The notes below the pieces were generated by a model. It did not search any database. It was not told where the DNA came from and worked only from the letters and a program-made list of their open reading frames with translations. Shown one piece after another: positions 51,117 through 62,990 of a stretch of 64,000 bases of DNA. The stretch comes from Neodontobutis hainanensis. Its lineage: Eukaryota > Chordata > Actinopteri > Gobiiformes > Odontobutidae. A program made the translations under genes and the position numbers. The stretch lies in assembly GCA_024349245.1 (NCBI GenBank), contig JALDNG010000022.1:11277001-11341000 (forward strand), given 5' to 3'. How positions within the stretch are numbered: position 1 is the stretch's first letter; the number at the start of each line of letters is the position of its first letter.

Positions 51117-54100
51117 AGAGGGAGCTGTCACCATGCAGTGGCTCTATCTCCCCAAGAGCATCAGGCTTCCTGTAACATCATCCCAGCAAGTTGTGATCGG
51201 GGTCAGGGTAGCAGAGACGGTCGAGGATCAGCAGCATGAGGGGGAGGGGCCAGAACAATGCAAAGGATTGTGGGGCTGCATTTTCTACCCCCTCTGCTTC
51301 AACATAGACCTGTTCTGTAACTTTATATTAGGTCAGACAAAAATCACAGTCCTCAAGCCCCCCCCCCTGCACCTTGTGTATTCATTCATTTCACTATCTC
51401 CATTCATCGAGGCATTTCCTGACTAATCCTAATTTGTTCTAATTATTACCTTTTCTGTGATAAAGTCATAAAGCGAACAATTTCAATGTTTGCTAATCTT
51501 TGTGTCCATCTCAAACTTGAATCTATTTATTAATAAGCATGCCAAGTACTATGATTTCTTGATTACATTATTTGTGCATGATAGAAAGAACACTTATTAG
51601 AAATGTTGAAAGTTACTGTATATAGTGATGTTTAATCTGCCACTGTACAACCTATTCTAAAATCTTGACATATAAGTTATTTCTTAACTTATGCAGTAGG
51701 AATGTGTTCAAACTGACACAGGTCTGCACTGACTCGTGTTTTAAGGATTAAACCTGCTTAACCATGTAGATCAACATTTAATTAAAAAAAAGACTTGAAT
51801 ATGAAAAAATGTCGATCCTGCATATTAAATGTTTGCACTTGCTGTGATGTGTGGCTTAGCTTCTTGTTACATAGATCTTGGATTGCCATTTTATGAAAAT
51901 AAATGCATATTCATTATTGTGTTTGTAAATAAATGTCACATATTTAAGATCCTTTTAGCCATTTCTGTTGTATCTGGTTTTATTGGAATGATAATCAAGT
52001 AACTAAAATAAAACTTCTATTTTATTAAAAAATAATAATAAGTTGTTTACAAATAAGAACAAGTGAGTACAAGATGTTCTACAGGGAGGATAAAAGTTTA
52101 ACCCAATGGCACTCTGGCTGTAATTACACACTTTGTTTTTTAGTTTTGCACACAAGTTGTAACATGCATCTAGCATAACATGGTAAAACCAAGCCTCTCT
52201 CATGAAACCCCTTAAAAGATCCTCGAGTCCTAGAGCTAAATTTTTACTACATGACAACTCTGGGGGGGGGTTATACAATCAAAGGGTCAATATTTGTCCG
52301 ACTGGTCAGACGCATAAGGCTTTTACATACATCCATTGTTTCTGATACAGACCTTTTAGCATTTACATGTGGAGTAAAAATAGGACAATGAGGGTTCATC
52401 CCCTTATCTAACAAATAATTTTAACATTGTCCAAAATGTCTGTCACCTATTCCTGATCAGTTTAAAAGAAATCATGGTCAGCCACTGCAGTTACATTTTG
52501 GTTATCTTCCGCACTGATTCTTTTCCCTGTGGTGTGACATTTTTAGCATGAAGCAATTGTAGATGATGCCTGAGACCAAAAGCACAATGTGAGGAAACAG
52601 CGTGCACATGACAGACTGACGCACTTTAAGCCAGGTGGCTGTCTAACCCCGAGCTAAGGCACTCTCGTACTGTCCAGCTGTAGGAAACTGCTGCTTTATC
52701 AAAACAAAAGTGCTGATAAAGGTTATGAGAGGCTGCTCAGAAGCATGGGAAAACATCACTTACAGCACCATTTGCCACATTGAGAGGGCTTTTTTAGAGT
52801 ATTTTTCAAGGCTGTAAAGTTTTAATATGCCACTAAACTGGAATGTGTCTCCCAGAAGACACTGAAGTGGCAAACAAGAGTCTCTGATACCCCCTGGAGA
52901 CCCCAAGTGACACAAGTGTCACTCAGCTGTGTTTATCTGTAGACAACCAAGTGTGTGACTAATAAAAGTTCAACTCTGAAGAGACAACATTTCCTCTTCA
53001 CCCGTCCTTTTGAACAGACTGATAAAAGTGAACCCACAAATGCCTCTTTATAGTAAACACACTTTGGTTGTATTGTCAAAATGAAGGAAAAATACATTTC
53101 TTTACAATAGTGGGCATTTCTGATCTTTGGATTGTTTCAAAAAGGTGTTTATGTTAAAGGTCAACAGGTCCGCTTTACAAACAGACGATTCAATTGGATT
53201 TATTCTAGCTTCAACTTTTACATTTCTCATGAATGGCCTAAAACTACCTCTTAACCTTTCACATGAATGCAAATCCATTTTACACTCTGTGTACATTGGC
53301 GAATTCCAGCAGTAGGATAGCAATAAAAACTACACTGGGCACATTCTGTACCATTTGTGTTGTACAGGCCTTAAATAAGATATTAATCACTGAATCACAG
53401 GGGTCACAGGTGATAAAAGGGTCAGCTTTGGCGACATATTTTAAGAGGTCCTGCTCTGAGCAATAATGCAATATCATCTGAGAACATGGTTTGCCAAGTG
53501 TAGGTAATGCTGGCAACCTTAAAATACTGTTTACTAAACACATGAGCCTCTCTGTGATTGGTTAAGGTAGGTGTTTACCTATAACTTCAGCTGACACAGG
53601 CATTCGTAACAGCCTGCTCACATCTCCTTTGTTCCAACAGTCTTTTACAGAGATGACTACTTGACAGCTGGGTGGAAAAGAGGGAGGGGAAGGAAGGTGT
53701 AAAAGAAGGACAGGAGGGAGACAAAGATCCCCTCAAGCCACATTTTCTACTCTGGGCTGTAAATTCCTGCATGGTGACTGAGGAGCTCGCAGCCAGGGCC
53801 CCTCACTAATCCAAAGGAGGTGGAACACTTGGATTTTCTGACACTCTCATTCCTGGGAGGTAACTGATGAGAAGTCAGGCCGACCAAATGTAATCCACTC
53901 CAAAGCCCCACAGGCAAGGAAACGTCCTCTGGAGTCAAAGATTTAGTAGACAACTCCATTTTCGAAAACAGCTACTGTAAAGCACATAACTTTCTTCTTG
54001 TAAATAAAAACAACAGTCAATTGTCAGTAAAAGAGGAAGATGGAGGGAAAACTATACTGAAGGTGACAAATATTTCATAACTCTTATTTTCCAGTAACAG

Positions 54101-56450
54101 GTGTTTGTTTAACACTGTCAAATGTTTCCTCATACAAGGAAACAGGACAATCTCTTTATTTATTGACAGGTTTAATATTGATTTTTGGACCTTTCTATTC
54201 CGGGCTACTGTACAGGTAAGGGTTTTGTTGGCTCACATTTCAGTATCTCAATAAGGGTTAGGTTGGACGGCCCTCAGAAGATAAACTATGTGAGAAGACA
54301 GCATACATAACACTTAACTGGCAAGGATTTAAAGAACAAAAACTGTCCACAGCTATTTTGTGACAATGAGAGGACAGTAATAATCAGATATTACAGACAA
54401 CACTGCCTGTTCTTAGGCAAACGAAAAAAGAGAAACTTCAGAAGAACCACAGAAAGAAGGAGGATCCACTCCCTGGATGGACAGACTATTCAATAGATGT
54501 TGCTAAGACAGTTACGAATAGTATATTTTATTTAGTCAAAGTAACAAATATTTGCATGCAGTTTTAGTCAAACAAACACATGTCTTTCTGTTTATTAGAT
54601 GTTATTTTTCCATTTTTAGATTAATCATAAAATGTACAATTTAAGATACATAATTAAGAAACTATAGAGTGTTGTACAGTTAGTTCTGTACACTTCAGTG
54701 TTTAATGCCCCTTTTTACCTCTGTATTTGATTTTTTTGTTTAATGTGTGTGAACTTTAATATATAATGGGACAACTGCAAGGCTGTTTCCTGTCTCCAGT
54801 GAGTAACTTAGTCACTGAACCTTTTGGGCAAAGACAAAGATGTGGGACTGTGATGTCCATCGGCACTCTGATCCACCACAACCACAAAGAGGAAAAAATA
54901 CAGGATGCACATGGCCTGAGAAGGATGGCTGGTTGGATACAGGAAATGGAGAGAGAAGGAAAGGAAGAGGAATTTGGATGACATCTGCTCAGACTATAAA
55001 AAATGTATGTTTTGAAGCACAAAGAGAGACATGTTGTTCTTTCCTTCATTTATTAAGCACAGTTTGCCACAGTAGCCTAATGGAGTTAAGAGGGTTCTGT
55101 GGTGGTGACAGTGAAGTCAGCGCTACAGCCATGTCCTTTTGTACAGCGTTTAGTCTATTTCTCATTGATGCAGTGAAGAACTAATACTGTTTCTCCAATG
55201 CAAGAATCTCCCTTTACCGTTTTTCAACTTAATAACACTGAACATGACAAGATAAACGTTTATAGCCTTGTCAAATACATTAAACCTTTGACAAACAATA
55301 GATGGCATGTCCAGCAACCTCATTAAACAAGTGGAGTTTGCTCTGTCATGACACATTAACACCAGGACCTTTTGCTGACGTCAGAAGAACATCGGAGAAG
55401 CGACAGTATGTACAGGTTAAAAAAAAAGTACATTTCAGAATATTTGGAAATATGTATGTAAATATCAGTTTAGTTTCTAAATAGCATTAGAAAAAAGAAA
55501 AGAAAAACGTAATGTTAAGAGGAAATACTCAATATTATTAAAACCTCTCTTTCCATCTCTGATTTAGCCTAAGGTAAGGTTGTGGGACCGGGAAGGCGTT
55601 CCTGTGGGTCTTAATCACGCAGTGTATTGACCTCAGATGTCCTCTGGTTGCTCTGTATTGCTCTATTACATTGTACATGTAGTTCCAGTGGCCTATTCAC
55701 CCGCTACAGTTGCTGTAAAACCTTTACCTATTGTTTAGGATTTTTTTTTTTCTGAGCATCTTCTTCTCCTTTTTACTCTGCCTCTTTTTCACTTCAACAG
55801 CAAAAAAGTTTTGGTTTTGAAACTGTTGTTTTGACACATTACATTTTTTTTTTTGATGACGCACAACCTAATTGTCATTAAAGTCATAGTACGTGAGTTC
55901 CTGACTGAATCATTGTTGTTTGTTACAATTGTACATGTAAACAGTGAGAATGTGATTTATGTCTGACAGTGATTTTATGACAATAATCTTAAAATGAAGA
56001 TCTCCTATATATTTAAGTTGTGATGTAAATTTGAGTTGATGTGGCAGATTAGTGCAAGATAAATGTAGTCTTGAGATGGCCAGACGGCTTTACAGTTACC
56101 CAACATTCATCACCACATCATATACATTTTTTTTTAAAAGTCACACTTTATTTTACACTACATTGTACTTATTGAGGAAGTATAGTGTAAAATCAAGTGT
56201 TAAAAGGAGATCCAGCCCAACCTGGAAAGTAGTTACACAGTGTCAGGATTCATTAAACATTAAATCTCAAGAAAATCTTGCTTCATGATGAGTGAAGCTT
56301 AGCCTACTCTTAAAAAAGTTGAGACAGGTATGTTATTTTTGCCCACGTTAACATCCCATATAATATAACCATGTTTGTTAATTTCACTGTACAACGGAAT
56401 GTACGTTTATTTTAGAAACACCACACTAGTACTCTGGACACGATGGTGCG
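51117..56450. other. ARMC9 3' UTR and intergenic DNA before B3GNT7
   Basis: The first about 850 bases are the probable ARMC9 3' UTR. After about 52,030 no exon, RNA gene or recognised repeat is supportable up to the B3GNT7 promoter. Frames around 53.1-53.9 and 54.8-55.2 kb overlap on both strands and lack any domain. Confidence 0.55.
51898..51933 (+). terminator. armc9: Poly(A) signals of ARMC9
   Basis: Two AATAAA signals (51,898-51,903 and 51,928-51,933) lie about 780-820 bases after the stop codon. A further AATAAA at 52,007 could be used instead. Confidence 0.55.
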
Positions 56451-56776
56451 TAGTGCGTACAGGGATGCAGATAGGCACGCCCCCCTCCCGCGAACGTGGT
56501 CTACGTAAGAGCCCTCGCGCCTTTAAAAGAAGTCTTGTACGTAGGAGCACCTCCAGCACTCCTCAGCAGCTTCAAACCGTATCTGCGGCGGGATCCTGGG
56601 TCTGCTTTTCACAACCGCCTTTTAACAAGAACCTTTATAGGAAATGACGACCATATCATTTACTATATTACTACTAATCTCTTAAAGCTTCTTTATTGGA
56701 GTCTGCACTTAATATATTTTTTTTTATTGGAAATTTCGCTCTTTCATTCTCACTTCACACAGGCAGCAGGCAAAAT
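56440..56776 (+). promoter_or_regulatory. b3gnt7: B3GNT7 promoter and first exon
   Basis: A GC-richer patch (CACGCCCCCCTCCCGCG, CTCGCGCC) is followed by the TATA-like CTTTAAAAG near 56,520-56,528. The exon then runs to the donor CAAAAT|GTAAGT at 56,776/56,777. The transcription start is inferred. Confidence 0.5.
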
Positions 56777-57180
56777 GTAAGTAGCGACTTTTAAAGAGTT
56801 TTAAATTATTAGCATGTAGAGTGTTTATGCTACTTTACCTTATCTGGTCAAATATTTGCTAATTGATATTAAATGTATAAACGTGAATAATTGAGCTTTT
56901 CGTTTTGAATAAGGACATGACTCATTCTGTTTGTTTTAAAGCAGTGTTGATTTAGCAATTTGGAGAAAACTAGCAGTCTGTGGTACAAAACTAACATGGG
57001 AGTGCCCCTGGGGTCGCGAAGGAACAAGCCCCAGCATGATGTGTTTCCATTCAGTTTTGTGACTTTATACATCCTCAGGCTATAGCTAAGGGAAACTGCA
57101 TTAACTTTTAATTATCCTGACAAGTCTATATAAATTATTCTTTATGAGAGACTGATAATGAGTGTTTGTGTTCCTACAGG

Positions 57181-58410
57181 ATGAACAACAGGGATCGCTG
57201 GAGGGTGTATAAGAGGGTGAGCGTCATGTTTCTCCTGGCTGTGCTGGCGGTGACTGTTGTCCAGCGAGGGAGCATCAATATGGGCGCACCCTTTGTACTT
57301 GAGAGGCAAGCTCGCATGCACACCTCAGATGACCATGAAGACAAATCAAACCTCAAGATTAAGAGCTTCTGGAAGTCTAGCAAACATCTCCCCATACCCT
57401 ACGCTCGGGGCAACACACAAGGTCCCATAGTCGCTGACGATAACACCTCCACGACTTGGGATGTGACCAGCATCAACTGCAGTGCCAACCTCAACCTCTC
57501 TGGCCAAGAGTGGTTCAAGGGTCTTGAGGTCAACTTCAAACAGTTCCTGCTTTACCGTCACTGTCGCTACTTTCCAATGATCCTCAATCACCCAGAGAAG
57601 TGCTCAGGGGAGATTCATCTGCTCATGGTTATCAAATCTGTTGCCACGCAGCATGATCGTAGAGAGGTTATTCGAAAAACCTGGGGAAAAGAGCAGATTC
57701 TGGATGGCAAGAGGGTAAGAATACTTTTCCTTCTGGGTAAACCGTCCAATGAGGTAGAGCGAGCCAACCATCAAAAACTACTAGAGTACGAGGACTACAT
57801 CTTCGGCGATATTCTCCAGTGGGACTTCTTGGATAGCTTCTTCAACCTAACCCTTAAAGAGACCCACTTCCTGAAATGGTTCCACACTTACTGTCCAAGC
57901 GTGCGCTATGTTTTCAAAGGAGATGACGATGTCTTTGTGAGTGTCCAGAACATCTTTGAGTATCTACAAATTATCAGCCAGGTGAAAAACCTTTTCATTG
58001 GAGATGTGATTTTCAAGGCTAAGCCAATTCGTAAAAAGGAGAACAAGTACTACATTCCTCAAGCTTTGTATAATAAGACCTACTACCCTCCCTATGCTGG
58101 TGGTGGGGGGTTTCTGATGGCTGGGCCCCTAGTAAAAAGGCTTCATGTTGCTGCAGATACTTTGGAGCTCTATCCCATTGATGACGTGTTCTTGGGCATG
58201 TGTCTTGAGGTGCTTGAGGTTACTCCCATTAAGCACAATGCCTTTAAGACGTTTGGCCTGGTAAAAAATAAGAACAGTAAGTTAAATAAAGAACCATGCT
58301 TGTTTAAGAGCATGATTGTTGTGCACAAGCTGCTACCATTAGACCTCATTCACATGTGGAATTTGGTCAACAGCGACCTGGCCTGCTCTCAGAAAATGGA
58401 GATCCTATAG
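57181..58410 (+). CDS. b3gnt7: Beta-1,3-N-acetylglucosaminyltransferase 7
   Basis: This is a Golgi type II membrane enzyme that transfers GlcNAc from UDP-GlcNAc in beta-1,3 linkage to galactose, extending poly-N-acetyllactosamine and keratan sulfate. It is a GT31-family protein of 409 residues (human 401). A short cytosolic N-terminus is followed by a signal-anchor at about 13-28 (VSVMFLLAVLAVTVV). The catalytic domain carries YRHCRYFPM, the DRREVIRKTWG block, the DxD metal/nucleotide site FKGDDDVF (about 243-250), YPPYAGGGGFLMAG and LYPIDDVFLGMCLEVL. The upstream exon ends CAAAAT and this exon starts at 57,180 with GATGAAC, so splicing makes ATG ATG AAC. Translation may therefore begin at a split codon one residue earlier (MMNNRDRW). 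The open frame continuing to 57,166 is intron. The gene lies between ARMC9 and NCL, as in human. Confidence 0.97.
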   Translation: MNNRDRWRVYKRVSVMFLLAVLAVTVVQRGSINMGAPFVLERQARMHTSDDHEDKSNLKIKSFWKSSKHLPIPYARGNTQGPIVADDNTSTTWDVTSINCSANLNLSGQEWFKGLEVNFKQFLLYRHCRYFPMILNHPEKCSGEIHLLMVIKSVATQHDRREVIRKTWGKEQILDGKRVRILFLLGKPSNEVERANHQKLLEYEDYIFGDILQWDFLDSFFNLTLKETHFLKWFHTYCPSVRYVFKGDDDVFVSVQNIFEYLQIISQVKNLFIGDVIFKAKPIRKKENKYYIPQALYNKTYYPPYAGGGGFLMAGPLVKRLHVAADTLELYPIDDVFLGMCLEVLEVTPIKHNAFKTFGLVKNKNSKLNKEPCLFKSMIVVHKLLPLDLIHMWNLVNSDLACSQKMEIL

Positions 58411-58552
58411 CTTCATGGGAACACTTTCTGAGCCGGACTTAAATGGAAACGATGCATGAGCGGGACAAAGATAACATGTGCATTTGTTGTCTATGTGGAA
58501 AAGCTAAAGTAAATTACACATTTTTAAATGAACTCCGAGTTTTATTTATGGT

Positions 58553-58594
58553 GGCAATCGACGGAGAATTAATGGCAATCGACGGAGAATTAAT
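58553..58594 (+). repeat. Perfect 21-bp tandem duplication in B3GNT7 3' UTR
   Basis: The unit GGCAATCGACGGAGAATTAA plus T occurs twice with no mismatch and no spacer. Identity of the copies implies a recent duplication. Confidence 0.95.
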
Positions 58595-58971
58595 TTGAGA
58601 TGCTAAATCAGTGGGGGTTAAAGTGGACAATAGCTGCTCACCAGGCCTCCACCCTGTTGCATCCAGAATCCTATTTTCCAGTTTCCCCAAATATTTTATT
58701 TTCCTATAAAATAGAAAATTGTAATTCTCTGACAACCTACAAAACAGGTTTATGAACCCATCAATGTGAATAAAGTGATAATAATTGTAAAAGTGGTACA
58801 AGAATCAATGGATATGTTTATATACTGTAGATGCTTAGGAAAATGCTCAGTTCTCTGTTAGAACGTGATTAATTAATATTTGTATCTAGAAGCTTGACTG
58901 GGTGTTGTTACATGTTGCACACAACTGTTTGTACAAAGTGTCACACAAGAAGTGGGAAAGCAGTCTACCTC

Positions 58972-58977
58972 AATAAA
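58972..58977 (+). terminator. b3gnt7: Poly(A) signal of B3GNT7
   Basis: AATAAA about 560 bases after the stop codon. Alternatives are AATAAA at 58,769 and 59,374. Confidence 0.5.
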
Positions 58978-60979
58978 ATGATCAGAAATCTTCTCAATAT
59001 TAGTCACCTGTTCTGAACTGTCAGGATGTCAATGCCTCCAAATCTCTAAAAGTAAGAGGACTTTTTGTATTGTAGTTTCTTGCACTCATTTAGTGAAACA
59101 TGTGTGACTTGTTCTACACCCACTGGCTTTTAACTACATGTCTGAAGATGTTTGTATGTATTCTGTGAATTTGAATGTGCTAAAATACTTGACATGCATT
59201 TGGTTGTGGGTTTACCATTGACACTGTGAGCTACTGTTACTGGTACGAGATTATGAGTTATTTAATTACCAAGGAGATGTCAGTATAATTAATACATTCT
59301 TGAATAGATTTAATTTAATAGAGATTATCATAGTATTCACTGAGATTATGTCCTGAAAATGTACATATTTGTAAATAAACACCTCAACCATTTGGTCTAT
59401 ATATATATCCCATACAATTCTAACATGTGTTCTTGATTTTCTCCTTGTGTCTGATCTGCAATGAGCATCAATGTGAAAATGTGTTTAAACGGGTATCAGC
59501 TACACAACTTCCCAGTGGGGAAAGCAAACATGTTCTAAAACACGACAGTAATAATAACCCAGGAGAATATTGTTGCCCTTTCTCTATAATCATGTCTGCT
59601 GTTGATAAGATATCAAAAATATGTCACTTGTGAAATTGATAGATTCTGTATTTTGTTTACATTGCTTTAACAATATAGTAATTATTTTTATAAAGCATTA
59701 GTGCATGTTACTCACTGGTGAGGCTTTTCACGCTGTTTGGTAAGCATCCCTGTTACATGTGTGTCTTTTCACATGGCACTAGAGATGAGGCAGATATAGC
59801 CAGCTAACAGTGGAGATATTGTTCAGAGGTTTAGGTTGTCCCAAGAAGATAAAGACGCATGACACAACAAGAAAAATGCCATCCTGTTGTTTTCTCAATT
59901 TCTTTAGGCACCAAGAAAAAGCTACTGAGAAACTGGATATCCTCTATCTTATGTTCCATGTGGTTTACACTCTCCATAGACATAGAACAGCTTAAGAGGT
60001 TTTATCTCTTCATGTGGCATTCTTTTAATACATTTCTAATGTAACATTTTGGTATTCCTAGAATAATAAAAAATGTCCCTGGGAATGTCCCAGGGCTTTC
60101 CAAGATTTACTTTTATTTAGTGTAAACATCCCACTTCAGTGAGGATAAGTTACCATATGCAGGTACACGCCCAGCCTTCTGAACTGCCAGCAGATTGGGA
60201 ACTGCATATTTGTTGACACTAATTGGGGGAGGCTTTTGATGTCAGTGTGGTCAATGGGCTGGCTGCAGGCTTTCACACTAACCCTCCAACTAACCTTTTC
60301 TTCAAAGGCCTCTAAGGGTTATTGCTGGCATGGTTGAAGGTGGGAATGTTGTAGAGATAAAAAACAAAAAACAAAAAACATTCCTCAGCCCACAGGTTGT
60401 GGAGAACAGAAATTAACAGAAAATATAGGGGTCAAGAAGAGAATAGCACAGATTTTTGCAATTAGGTCCTCGAGCATATTACCGCCTGCAGAATTTTTAT
60501 ACAGCTTATTTCAAAGTTTCTGGGAGCTGCATAAAAGTGCATGTGCCTCTGTAGATAAATGTCCAACAGTTAGACATAGATGAATTGGCCATAGACATAG
60601 TAAAGAGGCCAAGGCAAAGCGACTCAGTACATCTTGTGCTACAGGACACCATGTGTGCCACAAAGATCCATTGTGAAAGGGGCTCAGATAAGTATACTTT
60701 CATTTCTAAACGGGTTTCTAAATGGGATCATTGAGTTCTTTTACAGCCTCCTGGCCAGGCAACTTCATAAACAAAACTCTTTAGCTATAGGTCAGTGAGA
60801 TGACAGGGAACCACCGCCCCCCGTCTGCCGTGGATACCCTCGTAAACCTGCTCAGCAAGAACTACTGCAACTCAGTGACACAACCCAAGGCCTCATAGTC
60901 CTATCCAAATGTTAAACTGCTTGTACAAAAAATCCAGTTCTGGAGTACTATAAATTTGATGGGGTTACCTTTCTGAAGC

Positions 60980-61900
60980 GTTATCAAACCGTTTTCTTGT
61001 CACTATCATCTCTGTCACTTATTCGTTTATCAATATCACAGGCTGTTCCACTGAAATGGAAAGCGGCAAAAGTAACTTTTATCTATGAATCTGGCGATAC
61101 AGACCCTGCTAATTAAAGGTCTATTAGCATTTGACCTATAATTTCTAAGATTGCAGAAAAATGAGTTGCCAAATCAATTACAGATCACCTAAACAGTGAT
61201 TGTCCACTCCTAAACCCTATGCAGTTTGGCTTCCAGTCTCACAATTCAACTGAAACAGCTGTCTGTGTTTTTATCAAAAAAGTTAAATTTTACTTGGACA
61301 GAAATCTTGTTGATGCTGTTTTAGAGATTTTAAATGGGGATTTGACACAGTAAACTACCTCACACGTCTTACCAGACTTTCTGCATTTAACCTTATGGAT
61401 CACACAGTTAAATTAATAGTCTTAATTGACACATAGAAAGCAGTGTGTGCAGGTATGTAATATTAAGATGCCTTGGGGTCTACTTAGATTGAAAACTGTC
61501 CTTTCAAAAGCATGTTCAACATTGTAACAACTAATTTTAATAAGGAATTTTAAACAATTTAGAGCATCCTTGACAGATCAGCAATCACATTCCAACACTC
61601 TGATACTGTCTCATTTTACCAGCTAGATCATACACTAGTTCTTCCATTAGACCTTCTGAATCACGCTACAAAAGGACATTGAAACATTTCAATTACCGAC
61701 GCATTCGTGATATAGTTTAAGTATCTCAGTTTGCGAGACCCTGGTTCACAAGTAACTTGAGCCACTGTTAGAGATGACCATGAGCTCCCATTCAGAATGT
61801 GTCAGTTCAGGGCTTAACATTTTGAAAAACCCTTCCTTTCAAACACATTTAAAACTGTGGTTGAGACTCCCCAAACACGCAATAAGTGACCGGCCACTTA
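60980..61900 (+). pseudogene. Decayed LINE reverse transcriptase
   Basis: The plus strand reads VPLKWKAAKVTFIYESGDTD, then PIISKIAEK, ITDHLNSDCPLLNPMQFGF, QSHNSTETAVCVF, LGVYLD-like and SFQKHVQHCN blocks. These follow the order of the reverse-transcriptase domain of CR1/L2/Rex-type LINEs, where the usual forms are GDxxDPxNYRPISIL and LHPxQFGFRPxHSTETA. Several stop codons and frameshifts interrupt it, so it is dead. Confidence 0.75.
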
Positions 61901-62245
61901 TTAGAAAACAATGTGCAAAAAGGGCCTGTGTAATAGCCATTATTTATACTTACTCAAACCTGCGCACCTTAGTGCAATACAGATGAATTGTAAAGTATGT
62001 CTCTTCCTCTTTACTTGGTGTTCTATTCCGTACTAATATTGACTTAACTGTGTAAAATCTATTGCCAGGGGGTCTGCAAATGGAAATTAACCTAAGGATC
62101 TGGCGTATTTAGGTTTGTTTTTATGCATAAATACCTTACAACTCCTAGAAATTTTGAATTGTCACTCATGTGAAACAGCAGCGCTGTCAAGAGCTCACTT
62201 TGCCAAGGCTGTCTTCAGTTGATCGTTACCAGATACTCTCAGAAT

Positions 62246-62260
62246 GCCGCCCCCTGGTGG
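62246..62260 (-). promoter_or_regulatory. CTCF-like motif
   Basis: The minus-strand reading is CCACCAGGGGGCGGC, a full match to the CTCF core CCASYAGRKGGC. It lies between B3GNT7 and NCL. Confidence 0.45.
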
Positions 62261-62457
62261 ATTTCAAACAATAGATGCAATTCTATAAAAATGAGTTTAG
62301 TCAGGTGTGTAGACTTTGCTTTGAGCAATGAATTCCCAATAATTAAAAGTACTTAAAAAAAAAAAAATTCAGATTTTGTATTGTGAACAGCAATGTCAAG
62401 AGTCATATTGAATGTAGAAAAATAGTCAAGCAGTTTAAAAACCATCACCTATGAGGT

Positions 62458-62463
62458 TTTATT
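62458..62463 (-). terminator. ncl: Poly(A) signal of nucleolin
   Basis: AATAAA on the minus strand, about 530 bases after the NCL stop codon. This implies that roughly 62,440-62,990 is the 3' UTR. Confidence 0.5.
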
Positions 62464-62990
62464 TGGGAGAAATTAGTTGATGCACTACAAATATTTTGTT
62501 ATTGAGGTTTCATCCTCCAACTCACACCGACCCGCCAAACAGGTCATTGTCACATTACTGCCATCTACGCACACAGCGGCAGATATTTTATCAAAATATG
62601 CTTTACACAGTACAAGTACAACTTGGCACCTAAAGCAAACTAGACCAAAACATGGATACAAGAGTATTTTTTACAAAAAGGTAAAATGAAATACAATTTA
62701 CACATGGTATCTGACAAAAAGCATTTCTCCCCACAGCAAACCAAGACTCATTTTGTGCCATCAGAAGGTGACTAAAGATGGGGGTTGTGTGGGTTTGCCA
62801 TTGGGATAATCAGTACTCAATGAGCACAGGACAAAGTACCGTACTGGCACTGGATGGTAGGATGGTGAAGAAGGGAACAATATGTAGGGCTAAAATGCCC
62901 ATTAAAAGTTAAATAACAATGCTTTCTGGAATGTCCAAAAGCTCTGAAAATGATGAAACCAGAGTCCATTTAAGGTAAAAGACTAAGGAT

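Larger units (their letters stand above)
58411..62430. other. B3GNT7 3' UTR and intergenic DNA
   Basis: The 3' UTR runs to about 59,000 or 59,400. After that I see only a short direct duplication (58,553-58,594), a decayed LINE (60,980-61,900), an AAAAAAC run near 60,360 and a CTCF-like site at 62,246-62,260. No gene is supportable. Confidence 0.5.

Noticed and set aside
57166..57180. Five extra N-terminal residues on the B3GNT7 frame
   Set aside because: They come from the intron and acceptor (CCTACAG|GATG), not from the mRNA.
60077..60095. CCCTGGGA/TCCCAGGG palindrome as an EBF site
   Set aside because: Spacing does not fit the EBF consensus CCCNNGGG; an isolated short palindrome is expected by chance.
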